From: Nonomuraea africana
GTDB taxonomy: Bacteria; Actinomycetota; Actinomycetes; Streptosporangiales; Streptosporangiaceae
NCBI RefSeq assembly: GCF_014873535.1
Contig: NZ_JADBEF010000001.1
Coordinates: forward strand, 6,696,001 to 6,760,000
Direction: 5' to 3'
DNA length: 64,000 nt
Every line of letters starts with the position of its first letter. The stretch's first letter is position 1. The notes beneath the pieces are model-generated. The model had not been told where the DNA came from. It searched no databases and worked only from the letters and a program-made list of their open reading frames with translations. The translations under genes were made by a program, and so were the position numbers. This document shows positions 9,291-18,280 of the stretch, in pieces.

Positions 9291-9367
9291 TATCCGCGTC
9301 CCTTCCAGCCGAGACTGAGGTCGAGCACTCACCGACGCAGCGCATGCGCTGACGAGGAGGCCGCGAT

Positions 9368-10405
9368 ATGAGAACGACCAGCAGGTACCGGGCCGCCGCG
9401 CGGATGATCGCCGCGATCGGCGTCGTTTCGCTCGTCGCCGCCTGTTCCGGCAACGGAGGCACCACCGGCGCAGGCCCTACCGGCGGAGGCGACGCCGGAG
9501 GCTACCCGGACCAGAACATCACCTTCGTCGTGCCGTTCAGCGCGGGCGGCCCGACGGACACCGTCACCCGCATGATCGCCGAGCCGATGGCCGCCAAGCT
9601 CGGCACCAAGATCGTCGTCCAGAACGTGGAGGGCGCCGGCGGCACGGTCGGCGCAGGCGAGGTCGCGCGGGCCAAGCCCGACGGCTACACCGTGCTGATG
9701 CACCACATCGGCATGTCGACGGCGCCCGCCCTGTACAAGGACCTGGGCTACAAGCCGCTGGAGAACTTCCAGACGGTCGGGCTCGTCACCGAGGTGCCGA
9801 TGACGGTCGTCGCCCGCAAGGACTTCGCGCCCGCGACGCTCCAGGACCTCGTGACGCATGTGAAGGCGAACGCCGACAAGGTCACGCTGGCCAACGCCGG
9901 CATCGGCGCCGCGTCCCACCTGTGCGGCCTGCTGTTCCAGAACGCCGCCGGCGTCAAGGTCCAGGAGGTCCCGTACGAAGGCACCGGCCCCGCGCTGACC
10001 GACCTCGTCGGCGGCCAGGTCGACTTCATGTGCGACCAGACGACCAACACCAGCGGCCAGATCTCCGCGGGTGAGGTGAAGGCATATGCGGTCACCACGC
10101 CGGAGCGGGTGAAGAGCCTGCCCGACCTGCCCACCACGGCCGAGGCCGGGCTGCCCAAGCTCCAGGTCAGCGTGTGGCACGGTCTCTACGTCCCGGCCGG
10201 TACGCCGCAGGACGTCGTCCAGAAGCTGTCCGAGGCGCTGAAGGTGGCACTGGCCGACCAGAAGGTCATCGACCAGATGGCCAAGCTCGGCACCGCGCCG
10301 GTCCCGGCCGAGGACGCGACACCGCAGGCGCACCGGGCCAAGCTCCAAGAGCAGCTCGGCACCTGGGCGAAGGTCATCGCCGACGCCGGCGTCAAGGTCT
10401 CCTGA
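9368..10405 (+). CDS. tctC: Tripartite tricarboxylate transporter binding lipoprotein TctC (Bug family)
   Basis: 345 residues, ATG 9368 with GAGGAGG 9 bases upstream. Signal peptide with lipobox LVAAC, then a Gly-rich linker and a Bug-type periplasmic-binding fold: YPDQNITFVVPFSAGGPTD (the carboxylate-binding loop), VVQNVEGAGGTVGAGEVARA and DGYTVLM. Family proteins capture citrate or other di/tricarboxylates and pass them to TctAB. The gene begins the tctCBA operon and tctB follows after 1 base. The ligand is not fixed by sequence. Confidence 0.93.
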   Translation: MRTTSRYRAAARMIAAIGVVSLVAACSGNGGTTGAGPTGGGDAGGYPDQNITFVVPFSAGGPTDTVTRMIAEPMAAKLGTKIVVQNVEGAGGTVGAGEVARAKPDGYTVLMHHIGMSTAPALYKDLGYKPLENFQTVGLVTEVPMTVVARKDFAPATLQDLVTHVKANADKVTLANAGIGAASHLCGLLFQNAAGVKVQEVPYEGTGPALTDLVGGQVDFMCDQTTNTSGQISAGEVKAYAVTTPERVKSLPDLPTTAEAGLPKLQVSVWHGLYVPAGTPQDVVQKLSEALKVALADQKVIDQMAKLGTAPVPAEDATPQAHRAKLQEQLGTWAKVIADAGVKVS

Positions 10406-10406
10406 G

Positions 10407-10868
10407 GTGGAGCGCCGCCGGTCCCTCCCGGACGTCCTCGCCGGGGGAATCTTCGTCCTGATCGGTGGCGCGTTCGTGGTGGGGTCGCTCGGCTACGAGC
10501 TGGGCACCCCACTGCGGATGGGCCCCGGCGCCTTCCCGCTGCTGGTCGGCGCGACCGTGGCCGTTCTGGGCCTGGCGATCGTCATCAAGGGACTCATCGC
10601 CGGCGAGGTGGTCTCGTTCGGGCCGATCCCCTGGCGTGCCGTCGCCGTCATCGTGCTCGCGGTCCTGTTCTTCGGATTCACCGTCCGGGGCCTCGGATTC
10701 GTACCGACGTCGGCGGTGACCGCCCTGCTCACCACGCTGGCCAGCTCGCGCGTACGGCCGCTCACGGCCGTGGCCGTGGCCGCCGGGCTGACCGTGGCCA
10801 GCACGCTCATCTTCGTCGTCGGACTTCAGCTGCGGATCCCGCTATGGGGCCCGTGGCTGGGGTTCTGA
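10407..10868 (+). CDS. tctB: Small membrane subunit TctB
   Basis: 153 residues from GTG 10407, with four predicted transmembrane helices and the TctB family pattern (DVLAGGIFVLIGGAFVVGS near the start, LRMGPGAFPLLVG at about 36-48). It supports the large subunit TctA in sodium- or proton-driven uptake. It lies between tctC and tctA in one operon. Confidence 0.92.
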   Translation: MERRRSLPDVLAGGIFVLIGGAFVVGSLGYELGTPLRMGPGAFPLLVGATVAVLGLAIVIKGLIAGEVVSFGPIPWRAVAVIVLAVLFFGFTVRGLGFVPTSAVTALLTTLASSRVRPLTAVAVAAGLTVASTLIFVVGLQLRIPLWGPWLGF

Positions 10869-10887
10869 CGCGGCATCGGATTGAGGC

Positions 10888-12393
10888 ATGGAACTTCTCG
10901 ACAACCTCGCGCTGGGCTTCTCGACAGCCCTCCTGGTCCAGAACGTCCTCTACTGCTTCGTGGGAGTGCTGCTCGGGACGGCGGTCGGCGTGCTGCCCGG
11001 CATCGGGCCGACGGCGACGGTGGCGATGCTGCTGCCGATCACGTTCAGCTTCGAGCCGGTGACGGCGCTGATCATGCTGGCCGGCATCTATTACGGCGCG
11101 CAGTACGGCGGCTCGACGACCGCCATCCTGATCAACCTGCCCGGTGAGTCGTCGGCGGCGGTCACCGCGCTGGACGGGCACGAGATGGCCCGGCAGGGTC
11201 GGGCCGGCGCGGCGCTGGCAGCCGCCGCGATCGGGTCCTTCATCGCGGGTACGGTGGCCACCGTCGCACTGGCCGTCGCGGCCCCACCGCTGGCCCGCGT
11301 CGCGTTGAAGTTCGGCCCGGCCGAATACTTCTCGCTGGTACTGCTCGGCCTGATCGTGTCGATCGCGCTGGCGCGTGGCTCGGCGCTCAAGGCACTGGCG
11401 ATGATCGTGCTCGGCGTCCTGCTCGGCACGGTCGGCCAGGACATCTACACCGGCACGCCCCGGTTCGTGTTCGACCAGCGCGAGCTGTACGGCGGCATCG
11501 ACTTCGTGTCGGTCGCCGTCGGCATGTTCGGGGTGGCCGAGATCCTGCGCAACCTGGAGAACGAGCAGACCCGCACGGCGATCGTCAGCAAGGTGAAGAA
11601 CCTCTGGCCGACCCGCGTGGACCGGCGCCGGATCGTCGGCCCGATCCTGCGGGGCACCGGTCTCGGCGCCGCGCTCGGCGTCCTGCCCGGCGGTGGCCAC
11701 GTGCTGGCCTCGTTCACCTCGTACGCCGTCGAGAAGCGAATCTCGAAGCGGCCGCAGGAGTTCGGGCGCGGCGCTATCCAAGGCGTCGCGGGCCCCGAGT
11801 CGGCGAACAACGCCGCCGCGCAGACGTCGTTCATCCCGCTGCTCACCCTGGGGCTGCCCGCGCACCCGGTCATGGCACTGATGGTCGGCGCGTTCATCGT
11901 CCACGGCATCACCCCCGGCCCGAACGTCATCACCGACGAACCGGCGCTGTTCTGGGGCCTGATCGCGTCGATGTGGATCGGCAACGTGCTGCTCGTGCTG
12001 CTGAACCTGCCGCTGATCGGCGTCTGGGTGCGCATGCTGCGCATCCCGTACCAGGTGCTGTTCCCGATGATCATCCTGTTCGCCTCGATCGGCACGTACT
12101 CCCTGGGGTTCAACGCGTACGACGTCTACGCGATCGTGTTCTTCGGGCTCCTGGGCTACATCCTGATCAAGTGCGGCTGCGAGCCGGCGCCACTGCTGCT
12201 CGGCTTCGTCCTCGGACCCTTGCTCGAGGAGAACCTGCGGCGGGCGCTCATCATCTCCCGCGGCGACCCGTCGGTCTTCCTGACCCGACCGATCTCCGCG
12301 GTGCTCCTGGCCCTGGCCGTGGCAGCGCTCGTCGTCGCCGCCCTCCCGACGATTAGCAAGCGGCGCGAGGCCGTGTTCACGGAGGAGGAGTAG
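10888..12393 (+). CDS. tctA: Large membrane subunit TctA
   Basis: 501 residues, about 11-12 membrane helices. Family signatures: GVLPGIGPTATVAMLLPITF (about 32-51), YYGAQYGGSTTAILINLPGE (about 69-88), both forming substrate loops, and a second LPGGGHVLASF half repeat at about 260. TctA is the channel-forming subunit of the secondary tripartite tricarboxylate transporter. It closes the tctCBA operon, and a hairpin lies 45 bases after its stop. Confidence 0.95.
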   Translation: MELLDNLALGFSTALLVQNVLYCFVGVLLGTAVGVLPGIGPTATVAMLLPITFSFEPVTALIMLAGIYYGAQYGGSTTAILINLPGESSAAVTALDGHEMARQGRAGAALAAAAIGSFIAGTVATVALAVAAPPLARVALKFGPAEYFSLVLLGLIVSIALARGSALKALAMIVLGVLLGTVGQDIYTGTPRFVFDQRELYGGIDFVSVAVGMFGVAEILRNLENEQTRTAIVSKVKNLWPTRVDRRRIVGPILRGTGLGAALGVLPGGGHVLASFTSYAVEKRISKRPQEFGRGAIQGVAGPESANNAAAQTSFIPLLTLGLPAHPVMALMVGAFIVHGITPGPNVITDEPALFWGLIASMWIGNVLLVLLNLPLIGVWVRMLRIPYQVLFPMIILFASIGTYSLGFNAYDVYAIVFFGLLGYILIKCGCEPAPLLLGFVLGPLLEENLRRALIISRGDPSVFLTRPISAVLLALAVAALVVAALPTISKRREAVFTEEE

Positions 12394-12437
12394 GAATGTC
12401 AATCCCTCAAACCGTGGAGACTCACTCAGAGCTGGCC

Positions 12438-12480
12438 GTGCTCAGGGTGAGGCACGGTTGCGTGTCCTCACCCTGAGCAT
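12438..12480. terminator. Bidirectional terminator between tctA and the convergent AhpD-like gene
   Basis: A perfect 13-bp stem (GCTCAGGGTGAGG at 12440-12452 with 12466-12478) extends inward by CACG/CGTG to a 4-base loop, giving about 17 bp in all, and can extend outward by two more pairs. It sits between convergent stops at 12393 and 12489. Confidence 0.85.
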
Positions 12481-12488
12481 GTAGGGCG

Positions 12489-12995
12489 CTACTTGTTGTA
12501 GTTCTTCCCGAGGGCCTTACCGGGGATCGGCTTGGCGATGAGAGCGACGGGGATGAAGAAGCAGATCTGGCCGATCGCCAGGGTGAGCGTCCAGAGCGCC
12601 TTGTCGTCGTAGTGGGCGGATGCCTTGGCGTACAACTCCTCGGGGACGCGCTCCCCGAACGGGTTCGGGGTGAGGACGGCCTCCACGAGCTCCAGTGCGA
12701 CCCGTTCGGCGTCGGTGAAGTAGGGGGCGTCCTGCCATGACGCCACGGCGGTGATGCGCTCCTCTGTCTCCCCGGCCTTGCGGAGCTCGCCGGTCTGCCG
12801 GACGGTGTGGTAAGTGCTGCTGACGATCTGCCCGGCGCGGAGCTGCACCAGGCTGACGGTGGTCTGCGGAATCGAACCGTTCCTGGTCGCCTTGGACATG
12901 GCTCCGGCGATTGTTGCCACCTCGGGGAAGAACTGGACGGGGTCGGGCAGACGCGACTGGAGGTCGTCCTGCTCGGCCGTCGTGGGTGTGGACAT
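12489..12995 (-). CDS. Second AhpD/carboxymuconolactone-decarboxylase-like protein without CxxC
   Basis: 168 residues from ATG 12995 (MSTPTTAEQDD), preceded by AAGGAAG. It is closely similar along its length to the protein at 1178-1675: both share YFTDAERVALELVEAVL, DELYAKASAHYDDKALWTL-type and AKPIPG segments. The normal redox motif is again replaced (SSTYHTV), and the only Cys (in QICFF) is elsewhere. Unlike its paralogue it has no adjacent oxidoreductase or sigma factor and no TGTCACA element was seen upstream, so it may be a solitary duplicate. The same cysteine loss in two copies argues that the cysteine-free form is functional. Confidence 0.85.
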   Translation of the reverse strand: MSTPTTAEQDDLQSRLPDPVQFFPEVATIAGAMSKATRNGSIPQTTVSLVQLRAGQIVSSTYHTVRQTGELRKAGETEERITAVASWQDAPYFTDAERVALELVEAVLTPNPFGERVPEELYAKASAHYDDKALWTLTLAIGQICFFIPVALIAKPIPGKALGKNYNK

Positions 12996-13383
12996 CGCGA
13001 GGTCTTCCTTTCTCAATGTCAGCGGTGTTTTAGAGGCTTGCGACCTGGTGGGGTTGGCCCTCCATCACGAAGCGGCCGGCCGCGGGGGACGATCACACGT
13101 TCCGACGCGGGTTTTCGACGGCGATCCGCATACCGCCCGGGTCGCTGAGCTTTCTTGCGTGCTGGATGGTGTCCCAGTAGTCCGACGACACAACCGCTGC
13201 GAATGTGAGGCGACGCGCCAACCTCACAGTTCGGCGCGCTGTCTCGTCGAACGGGTGAGGGCAGCTGCGACCAAGGGAGCCGACGACACCATGACCACCC
13301 CATCCGAGCCAGGACACGCCCGGCCCGATCCGAGCCTGAGCGCGCCCACGCCCGAACGCGGCCCACTGGCGGGCCGTGTCGAG
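12996..13383. other. 388-bp intergenic region, no firm gene
   Basis: A minus-strand frame at 13093-13317 ends in VVSSDYWDTIQHARKLSDPG and a short tail that looks protein-like, but it has no ribosome-binding site and a poor first half, so it may be the end of a decayed gene. No promoter motif for the AhpD-like gene was recognised beyond its ribosome-binding site. Confidence 0.4.
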
Positions 13384-14481
13384 TCAGTCGTCGTCGGCCG
13401 GCCGCCACAGGTGCAGGGACGTCTGGTCCTCGGAGACCGTGTACCAGGTGCCGTCCCCCGCTGAGCGGGGAGGCCCTGAGACGGGGAAGGGGTAGGAGAT
13501 CTCGCCGCGCAGGGTCATCCCCTGCACGTCGACGAGCCAGTGGCGGGCTGTGCCGTACTCGGCGTCACATTCGGAGGTGCCGGCGACGACGGTGTCCTCG
13601 TCCACGAAGGCCGCCTCGTAGTCCCAGTAGATCCTGTCGCCGCCGGTGTTCCCCGGGTGCGCCGTCACAGTGCCTTGGGCGTCCACTTCCCGCAGGACCG
13701 CGCCGTCGTCCACCCGGTGCAGCGAGAGGGACCCCTGCTCGAGGGGAACGGTCAGGAGGTGTCGGCCGGATGGGCTCACCGCCAGCAGGATCCGCTCGAT
13801 GTCGATCTGTTCGATGGTCAGTCGCTGCCCGTCCCAGCGTCCCCAGAGCACGGGCGAACCTTCCTCGCCCTCTCCGACGCTCAGTCCTATCTGCGTGGGG
13901 TCCGGGTGCGGGGTGTGCTCGGAGCTGGAGGCTACGGTCATGGTGTTCGCGCGTCCTAGGACCCTGCCGTCCGTGGCGTCGATAACGAGCCACAACTCCT
14001 GGTCGTTCTCCGCCTCCCTGTCGTCACGCAACGGGCCGCGGACGTGCGCCCAGACGAGCTTGCCGTCCGCGGAGAAGGCGGCTGATCCGTTGTCGGCGTA
14101 CCGGTGGTCCTTGTCGTCGGCGTATTCGGCGAACGACGTGTGCATGTGGGGCTGTTCGCCCTCCCAGCAGCCGTGCCGTACCTCCCACCGCGTCGCTCCG
14201 GTCGCCTCCACACAGCGCACCGCGTGCACGCCGACGAACACCGCTGCCGCACCCTCCGGCGAGACGGTCACCGATCCGAAGCGGCGCGGCCATGGGGCCG
14301 GGAAACGCGCCTCCACGAGCCGCCCGCCTGCGGTGGCCACGTCCAGATCGAGGGCGACCAGTTCGGTGTCACCGCGCTGTATGAGCAACCTGCGTCCGGA
14401 CCAGTGCAGCACCTGGGGAGCGTCCGCGGACGCCGGGTCCAGCGGTGCGGCGACGGTGGCGACAAGACGAGCGACGGTCAC
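13384..14481 (-). CDS. Hypothetical beta-propeller-like protein
   Basis: 365 residues from GTG 14481, chosen because GGAGG lies 7 bases upstream and codon use becomes normal there. No signal peptide or membrane helix is seen. Repeating hydrophobic strands with WxxRxLLIQ, GSVTVSPEGAAAVFV, GKLVWAHVRG, ILLAVSPSGRHLLTV and DDGAVLRE turns suggest a WD40-like or YVTN-like propeller of the actinobacterial hypothetical type. No catalytic residues are recognisable. It is divergent from the DUF3427 helicase, but a functional link is not shown. Confidence 0.7.
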   Translation of the reverse strand: MTVARLVATVAAPLDPASADAPQVLHWSGRRLLIQRGDTELVALDLDVATAGGRLVEARFPAPWPRRFGSVTVSPEGAAAVFVGVHAVRCVEATGATRWEVRHGCWEGEQPHMHTSFAEYADDKDHRYADNGSAAFSADGKLVWAHVRGPLRDDREAENDQELWLVIDATDGRVLGRANTMTVASSSEHTPHPDPTQIGLSVGEGEEGSPVLWGRWDGQRLTIEQIDIERILLAVSPSGRHLLTVPLEQGSLSLHRVDDGAVLREVDAQGTVTAHPGNTGGDRIYWDYEAAFVDEDTVVAGTSECDAEYGTARHWLVDVQGMTLRGEISYPFPVSGPPRSAGDGTWYTVSEDQTSLHLWRPADDD

Positions 14482-14674
14482 GGAATCCTCCGGCGCGTGG
14501 GGGGCGAGACAGGGAGCTTGAATGCGTCCACCATACGGAGGAAGACCGGCGGCTCCGGGGTGCGACGATGCGACGCGGGATCGACGGCGATCACGTATCC
14601 GAGCAAGCATGTGATGTCTTCAGGGCCGCATGGAACGAGTTGACGTTCGCATACGGCCGAACCCCGCCGCACCC

Positions 14675-14690
14675 TATAGTCGCCGAGGTG
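14675..14690 (+). promoter_or_regulatory. -10 element placing the helicase start as leaderless
   Basis: TATAGT at 14675-14680 lies 7 bases before GTG 14688, with no Shine-Dalgarno sequence between them. This spacing fits a transcript beginning at the start codon. A TTGACG at 14640-14645 is too far away (29 bases) to be the matching -35. Confidence 0.45.
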
Positions 14691-17600
14691 AGCGATCTTC
14701 AGCCGGGCATCTACCAACATCTGATCACCCGTGAGGTCGACGCCCACCTGCGAGCGGTATCCGATCGCAAACTGATCGACCGGCGGTCACTGGACGTTGC
14801 CGACTCCCACGAGACGCTGGCCCGGCATCTCGCTGCGCTCACACGTCTTGCGTTGCGTTCCGTACGGGGTGAAAGCGATGCCGTGCGACTGGCTCGTCAG
14901 GTGGAGATCGTCAATCGAGTCGCCGACCTCATCGGCGACCTGGTGCCCGAGGCCGCCTCGCCTGAAGAACTCGTGGAGTCCGCCGAGGAACTGCTGGGCC
15001 TCGCCAGGAGCCGGGACGCGGCCGGCCAGGTACGGTTTCCCGTACGTCCGGTTATCCCCCTTACAGGTAGCGCATTGCTGGTCAATGGCAGGGGACAGCC
15101 GGAGATCGGCCATGAGCTCAAGCGCGAGCTGGCCTCCGCCGATCACGTGGACCTGCTGTGCGCGTTCGTGAAGTGGAACGGCGTACGGGTGCTGGCGGAG
15201 GCGATCGAAGAATTCCTGACGCGTGGCGGCCGGCTGAGGGTGGTGACCACCACGTACATCGGCGCCACCGACCGCCTCGCGCTGGACCGGCTGGCGGCCA
15301 TGGGTGCCGAGATACGCGTTTCCTACGACACCCGGACGACCAGACTGCATGCGAAGGCTTGGCTATTTCATCGGGCCAGCGGCTTGTCCACCGCCTACGT
15401 GGGCTCCTCCAACCTGTCGCAAACCGCCCTTAGCCATGGGCTCGAGTGGAACGTACGGCTCGCTCAAGCCGAACAACCCCACCTGATCGACACGTTCACC
15501 GCCACGTTCGACGACTACTGGGGTGATCCGTCTTTCGAGCCCTACGATCCGGCGCAGGATGCCGAGCGGCTCGACCGCGCCCTCTCCGCCGAACGGACTG
15601 GCGGCCGGGCGATCGTGCTCGATTTCGCACATGTCGACGTCCGTCCCTACTCCTACCAGCGCGAGATCCTCGACGAGCTCGCCGCCGAACGGCAGATCCA
15701 CGATCGGTGGCGAAACCTGGTCGTCATGGCCACTGGCACCGGCAAGACCGTGGTCGCCACGCTGGACTACCGGCGGCTACGTACGGCCGGACAGGCGGAG
15801 ACGCTGCTGTTCGTGGCCCACCGTGCGGAGATCCTGCGGCAGAGCCTGCTTACCTTCCGACAGGTGTTGCGGGATGAGACGTTCGGCGAACTGTACGTCG
15901 ACGGCTCTCACCCGGAGCGATGGCGGCACGTGTTCGCCTCGATCCAGTCGCTGCACGCCAATCCGCTGCCGGAGCCGGACAGGTTCGACATGGTGATCGT
16001 GGACGAGTTCCACCATGCCGAGGCCTCGACGTACCGGCGCCTGCTGTCTGCAGTGCGGCCGAAGGTGCTCCTGGGGCTGACCGCGACGCCGGAACGGGCC
16101 GACGGCCAGGACATCAAGCACTGGTTCGGCGGCCGAATCGCTGCCGAGCTGCGTTTGTGGGAGGCGCTGGAGCGTGGACTCCTGGCCCCGTTCCAGTATT
16201 TCGGCGTCCACGACGGCACCGACCTGCGCCAGGTTGCCTGGCGCAGAGGCCAGGGTTACGACACCGGCCAGCTCTCGAGTGTCTACACGGGCAACGACCG
16301 CCGCGTCGCCGTGGTGCTGGAGACGTTGCGCCGCAAGATTGGCGATGTTGGGCGGATGCGGGCCATCGGCTTCTGCGTGAGCATCGACCACGCACGCTTT
16401 ATGGCGGACCATTTCACCCGAGCCGGGCTTCCCTCGGTGGCTGTCACCGCGCAGAGCCCGTCAAGCGAGCGTTCCCAGGCGCTACGAGATCTGAGAGACC
16501 GCCGGGTCAACGCAGTGTTCACCGTTGACCTCTTTAATGAGGGCATCGACGTTCCGGAAATCGACACCGTGCTCTTTCTGCGCCCTACCGATAGCGCCAC
16601 AATCTTCCTGCAGCAGCTCGGGCGTGGCCTGCGGCTGGCCAACGACAAGCCGTGTCTGACCGTGCTGGACTTCGTCGGCCATCAGCACAAGCAGTTCCGC
16701 TTCGACCGACGCTATCGGGCGCTCACCGGTGCCAGCCGTACCGGAATCGCACGGGAGATCGAGCAGGGGTTTCCGACGCTGCCCGCCGGCTGCGTGATCG
16801 ACCTGGACCGAGATGTGCGCCGGCTGGTCCTCGAAAACATTCGGCAAGCGCTCAGCCTGAGTTGGCGGGATCTTGCGCGCGAGCTCCGCGAACTCGGTGA
16901 CGTCAGCATGCCCAGGTTCCTGCAGGAGACCGGGCTGGACGTGGAGGATCTCTACCGGCGCCGTCAGGGCTGGGCCTCCCTGCGGCATGCCGCGGGTCTC
17001 GAAGCTGCGCCCCCTGACGAAAGGCTCGGGCGGGCTTTCGGCAGAATGCTGCACATTGACGACGTCGAGCGTCTCGCCTTCTTGACCGAGGTGCTGGACG
17101 GCCGGATTCCACAGTCCCCGCGCGAGCTACGCCTCATGTCCATGCTGGATGCGATGTTGTGGGGTGGCAGCGAGCCCGTCTCCGGCATGGAAGCCCGGTT
17201 CGCGAGGCTCACGGCTGTCCGCTCCGCGGAGCTCAAGGAGTTGGCGGACGTGCTCCGCTCGGGAATCCGTCACCTGGCCTCGCCTCTGGACCCTGTCGTG
17301 CCGTTGCGCGTCCATGCCCGCTACAGCAAGAACGAGGTGCTGGCGGCCTTCGGCATCGACAGGCCTGCGCATATGCGGGAAGGGGTGAAGTACGTCCAGG
17401 AGCACCGGGCGGACCTGTTCTTCGTCACCATCGAGAAGTCCGAGGACCACTACTCTCCCACCACGCTTTACCATGATCGGGCGATCAGTGAGGAGCTGTT
17501 CCAGTGGGAGTCGCAGAGCACCCTGCGGTCCTCGACCACCACCGCGCAGCGTTATCTGACTGGAGAATCCACGGTTCATCTCCTGATCCGGCAGTCCAAG

Positions 17601-17753
17601 CGCGATGAAGGGCTGGGGGCTCCGCCGTACACCTACGCGGGTCCCATGCGATACGTGAACCACGAGGGTGAGCGACCTGTTCGGTTTGTTTGGCGCCTGG
17701 ACCACCCGCTCCCGCCCGAGGTGTTCTACTACGCCAAGGCCACCGCGGGCTGA
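14688..17753 (+). CDS. PLD-nuclease/superfamily 2 helicase/DUF3427 protein
   Basis: 1021 residues from GTG 14688; in-frame ATG 14568 would add 40 residues of poor quality. Order: a PLDc-like domain with one HxK motif (HAKAWLF near 220, followed by VGSSNLS); a helicase core with Walker A ATGTGKT (about 347), DEFH box (about 438), SAT-like LTATPERADG and motif VI QQLGRGLR (about 642); and a C-terminal DUF3427 region (LRVHARYSKNEVLAAFG onward). These proteins are thought to be ATP-driven nuclease-helicases in DNA repair or phage defence. The nearby HNH endonuclease (18281) makes a defence role attractive. Length matches the family. Confidence 0.9.
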   Translation: MSDLQPGIYQHLITREVDAHLRAVSDRKLIDRRSLDVADSHETLARHLAALTRLALRSVRGESDAVRLARQVEIVNRVADLIGDLVPEAASPEELVESAEELLGLARSRDAAGQVRFPVRPVIPLTGSALLVNGRGQPEIGHELKRELASADHVDLLCAFVKWNGVRVLAEAIEEFLTRGGRLRVVTTTYIGATDRLALDRLAAMGAEIRVSYDTRTTRLHAKAWLFHRASGLSTAYVGSSNLSQTALSHGLEWNVRLAQAEQPHLIDTFTATFDDYWGDPSFEPYDPAQDAERLDRALSAERTGGRAIVLDFAHVDVRPYSYQREILDELAAERQIHDRWRNLVVMATGTGKTVVATLDYRRLRTAGQAETLLFVAHRAEILRQSLLTFRQVLRDETFGELYVDGSHPERWRHVFASIQSLHANPLPEPDRFDMVIVDEFHHAEASTYRRLLSAVRPKVLLGLTATPERADGQDIKHWFGGRIAAELRLWEALERGLLAPFQYFGVHDGTDLRQVAWRRGQGYDTGQLSSVYTGNDRRVAVVLETLRRKIGDVGRMRAIGFCVSIDHARFMADHFTRAGLPSVAVTAQSPSSERSQALRDLRDRRVNAVFTVDLFNEGIDVPEIDTVLFLRPTDSATIFLQQLGRGLRLANDKPCLTVLDFVGHQHKQFRFDRRYRALTGASRTGIAREIEQGFPTLPAGCVIDLDRDVRRLVLENIRQALSLSWRDLARELRELGDVSMPRFLQETGLDVEDLYRRRQGWASLRHAAGLEAAPPDERLGRAFGRMLHIDDVERLAFLTEVLDGRIPQSPRELRLMSMLDAMLWGGSEPVSGMEARFARLTAVRSAELKELADVLRSGIRHLASPLDPVVPLRVHARYSKNEVLAAFGIDRPAHMREGVKYVQEHRADLFFVTIEKSEDHYSPTTLYHDRAISEELFQWESQSTLRSSTTTAQRYLTGESTVHLLIRQSKRDEGLGAPPYTYAGPMRYVNHEGERPVRFVWRLDHPLPPEVFYYAKATAG

Positions 17754-17877
17754 GCCAAGTCCGCGGAGGGCACGGGCGGGTGCCGCTGAGAGATCGACAT
17801 CTCCTAGACTCCTGCAACACGCGCACCTACTGATCTTGAACATCTGCGCTCCCGCCACACCTCCCGGTTAAGGAACC

Positions 17878-18180
17878 ATGAAGATCACCCTTACGGCTAT
17901 GCTCGCCGCGGCCTCCCTCCTGTTGATCTCGGTGCCCGGCGCCTCGGCTGCCCCTGCAAGCTCTGCCGCACGGCCTTGGTGCAACGAAAAGCACCCGTCC
18001 ACGAGTCGGTATTACTACCAGCACAAGAACCACTGGGACTGTGTCGGCGAGCACCTGACCTGCTCAAAGAAGCAGCGTGGGGACTACGGCTACTCAATGG
18101 ACCATGCCCCGCACTCCAGGAAGCTCAGGTGCGTGTTCTGGTCAGACGCCTATCGCTGGAAGCCCGTCCGGAAGCGCTAG
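17878..18180 (+). CDS. Small secreted protein with four cysteines
   Basis: 100 residues. AAGGA sits 5 bases before ATG 17878. A Sec signal peptide (MKITLTAMLAAASLLLISVP, cleavage after ASA) leaves a mature peptide of about 75 residues rich in Lys, Arg, His and aromatic residues (SRYYYQHKNHWDC) with four Cys that could form two disulfides. The mature part is strongly basic. No family is recognised; a basic, disulfide-linked secreted peptide could be antimicrobial or wall-associated, but that is a guess. A TAGACT -10-like element lies at 17805. Confidence 0.75.
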   Translation: MKITLTAMLAAASLLLISVPGASAAPASSAARPWCNEKHPSTSRYYYQHKNHWDCVGEHLTCSKKQRGDYGYSMDHAPHSRKLRCVFWSDAYRWKPVRKR

Positions 18181-18280
18181 CAAGCTGATCTCCACAATGC
18201 CCCCGTACCCGTTCGCGTCTGGTGCAGTTCGGAATCTCACATGACGCTGGAGGGATTCTCCGTTTTGAGGCGGGTAGCGC

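Noticed and set aside
10807..12402. Open minus-strand frame opposite tctA
   Set aside because: Antisense shadow with Arg/Asp/His-rich low-complexity product and no family features, whereas tctA on the other strand is unmistakable.
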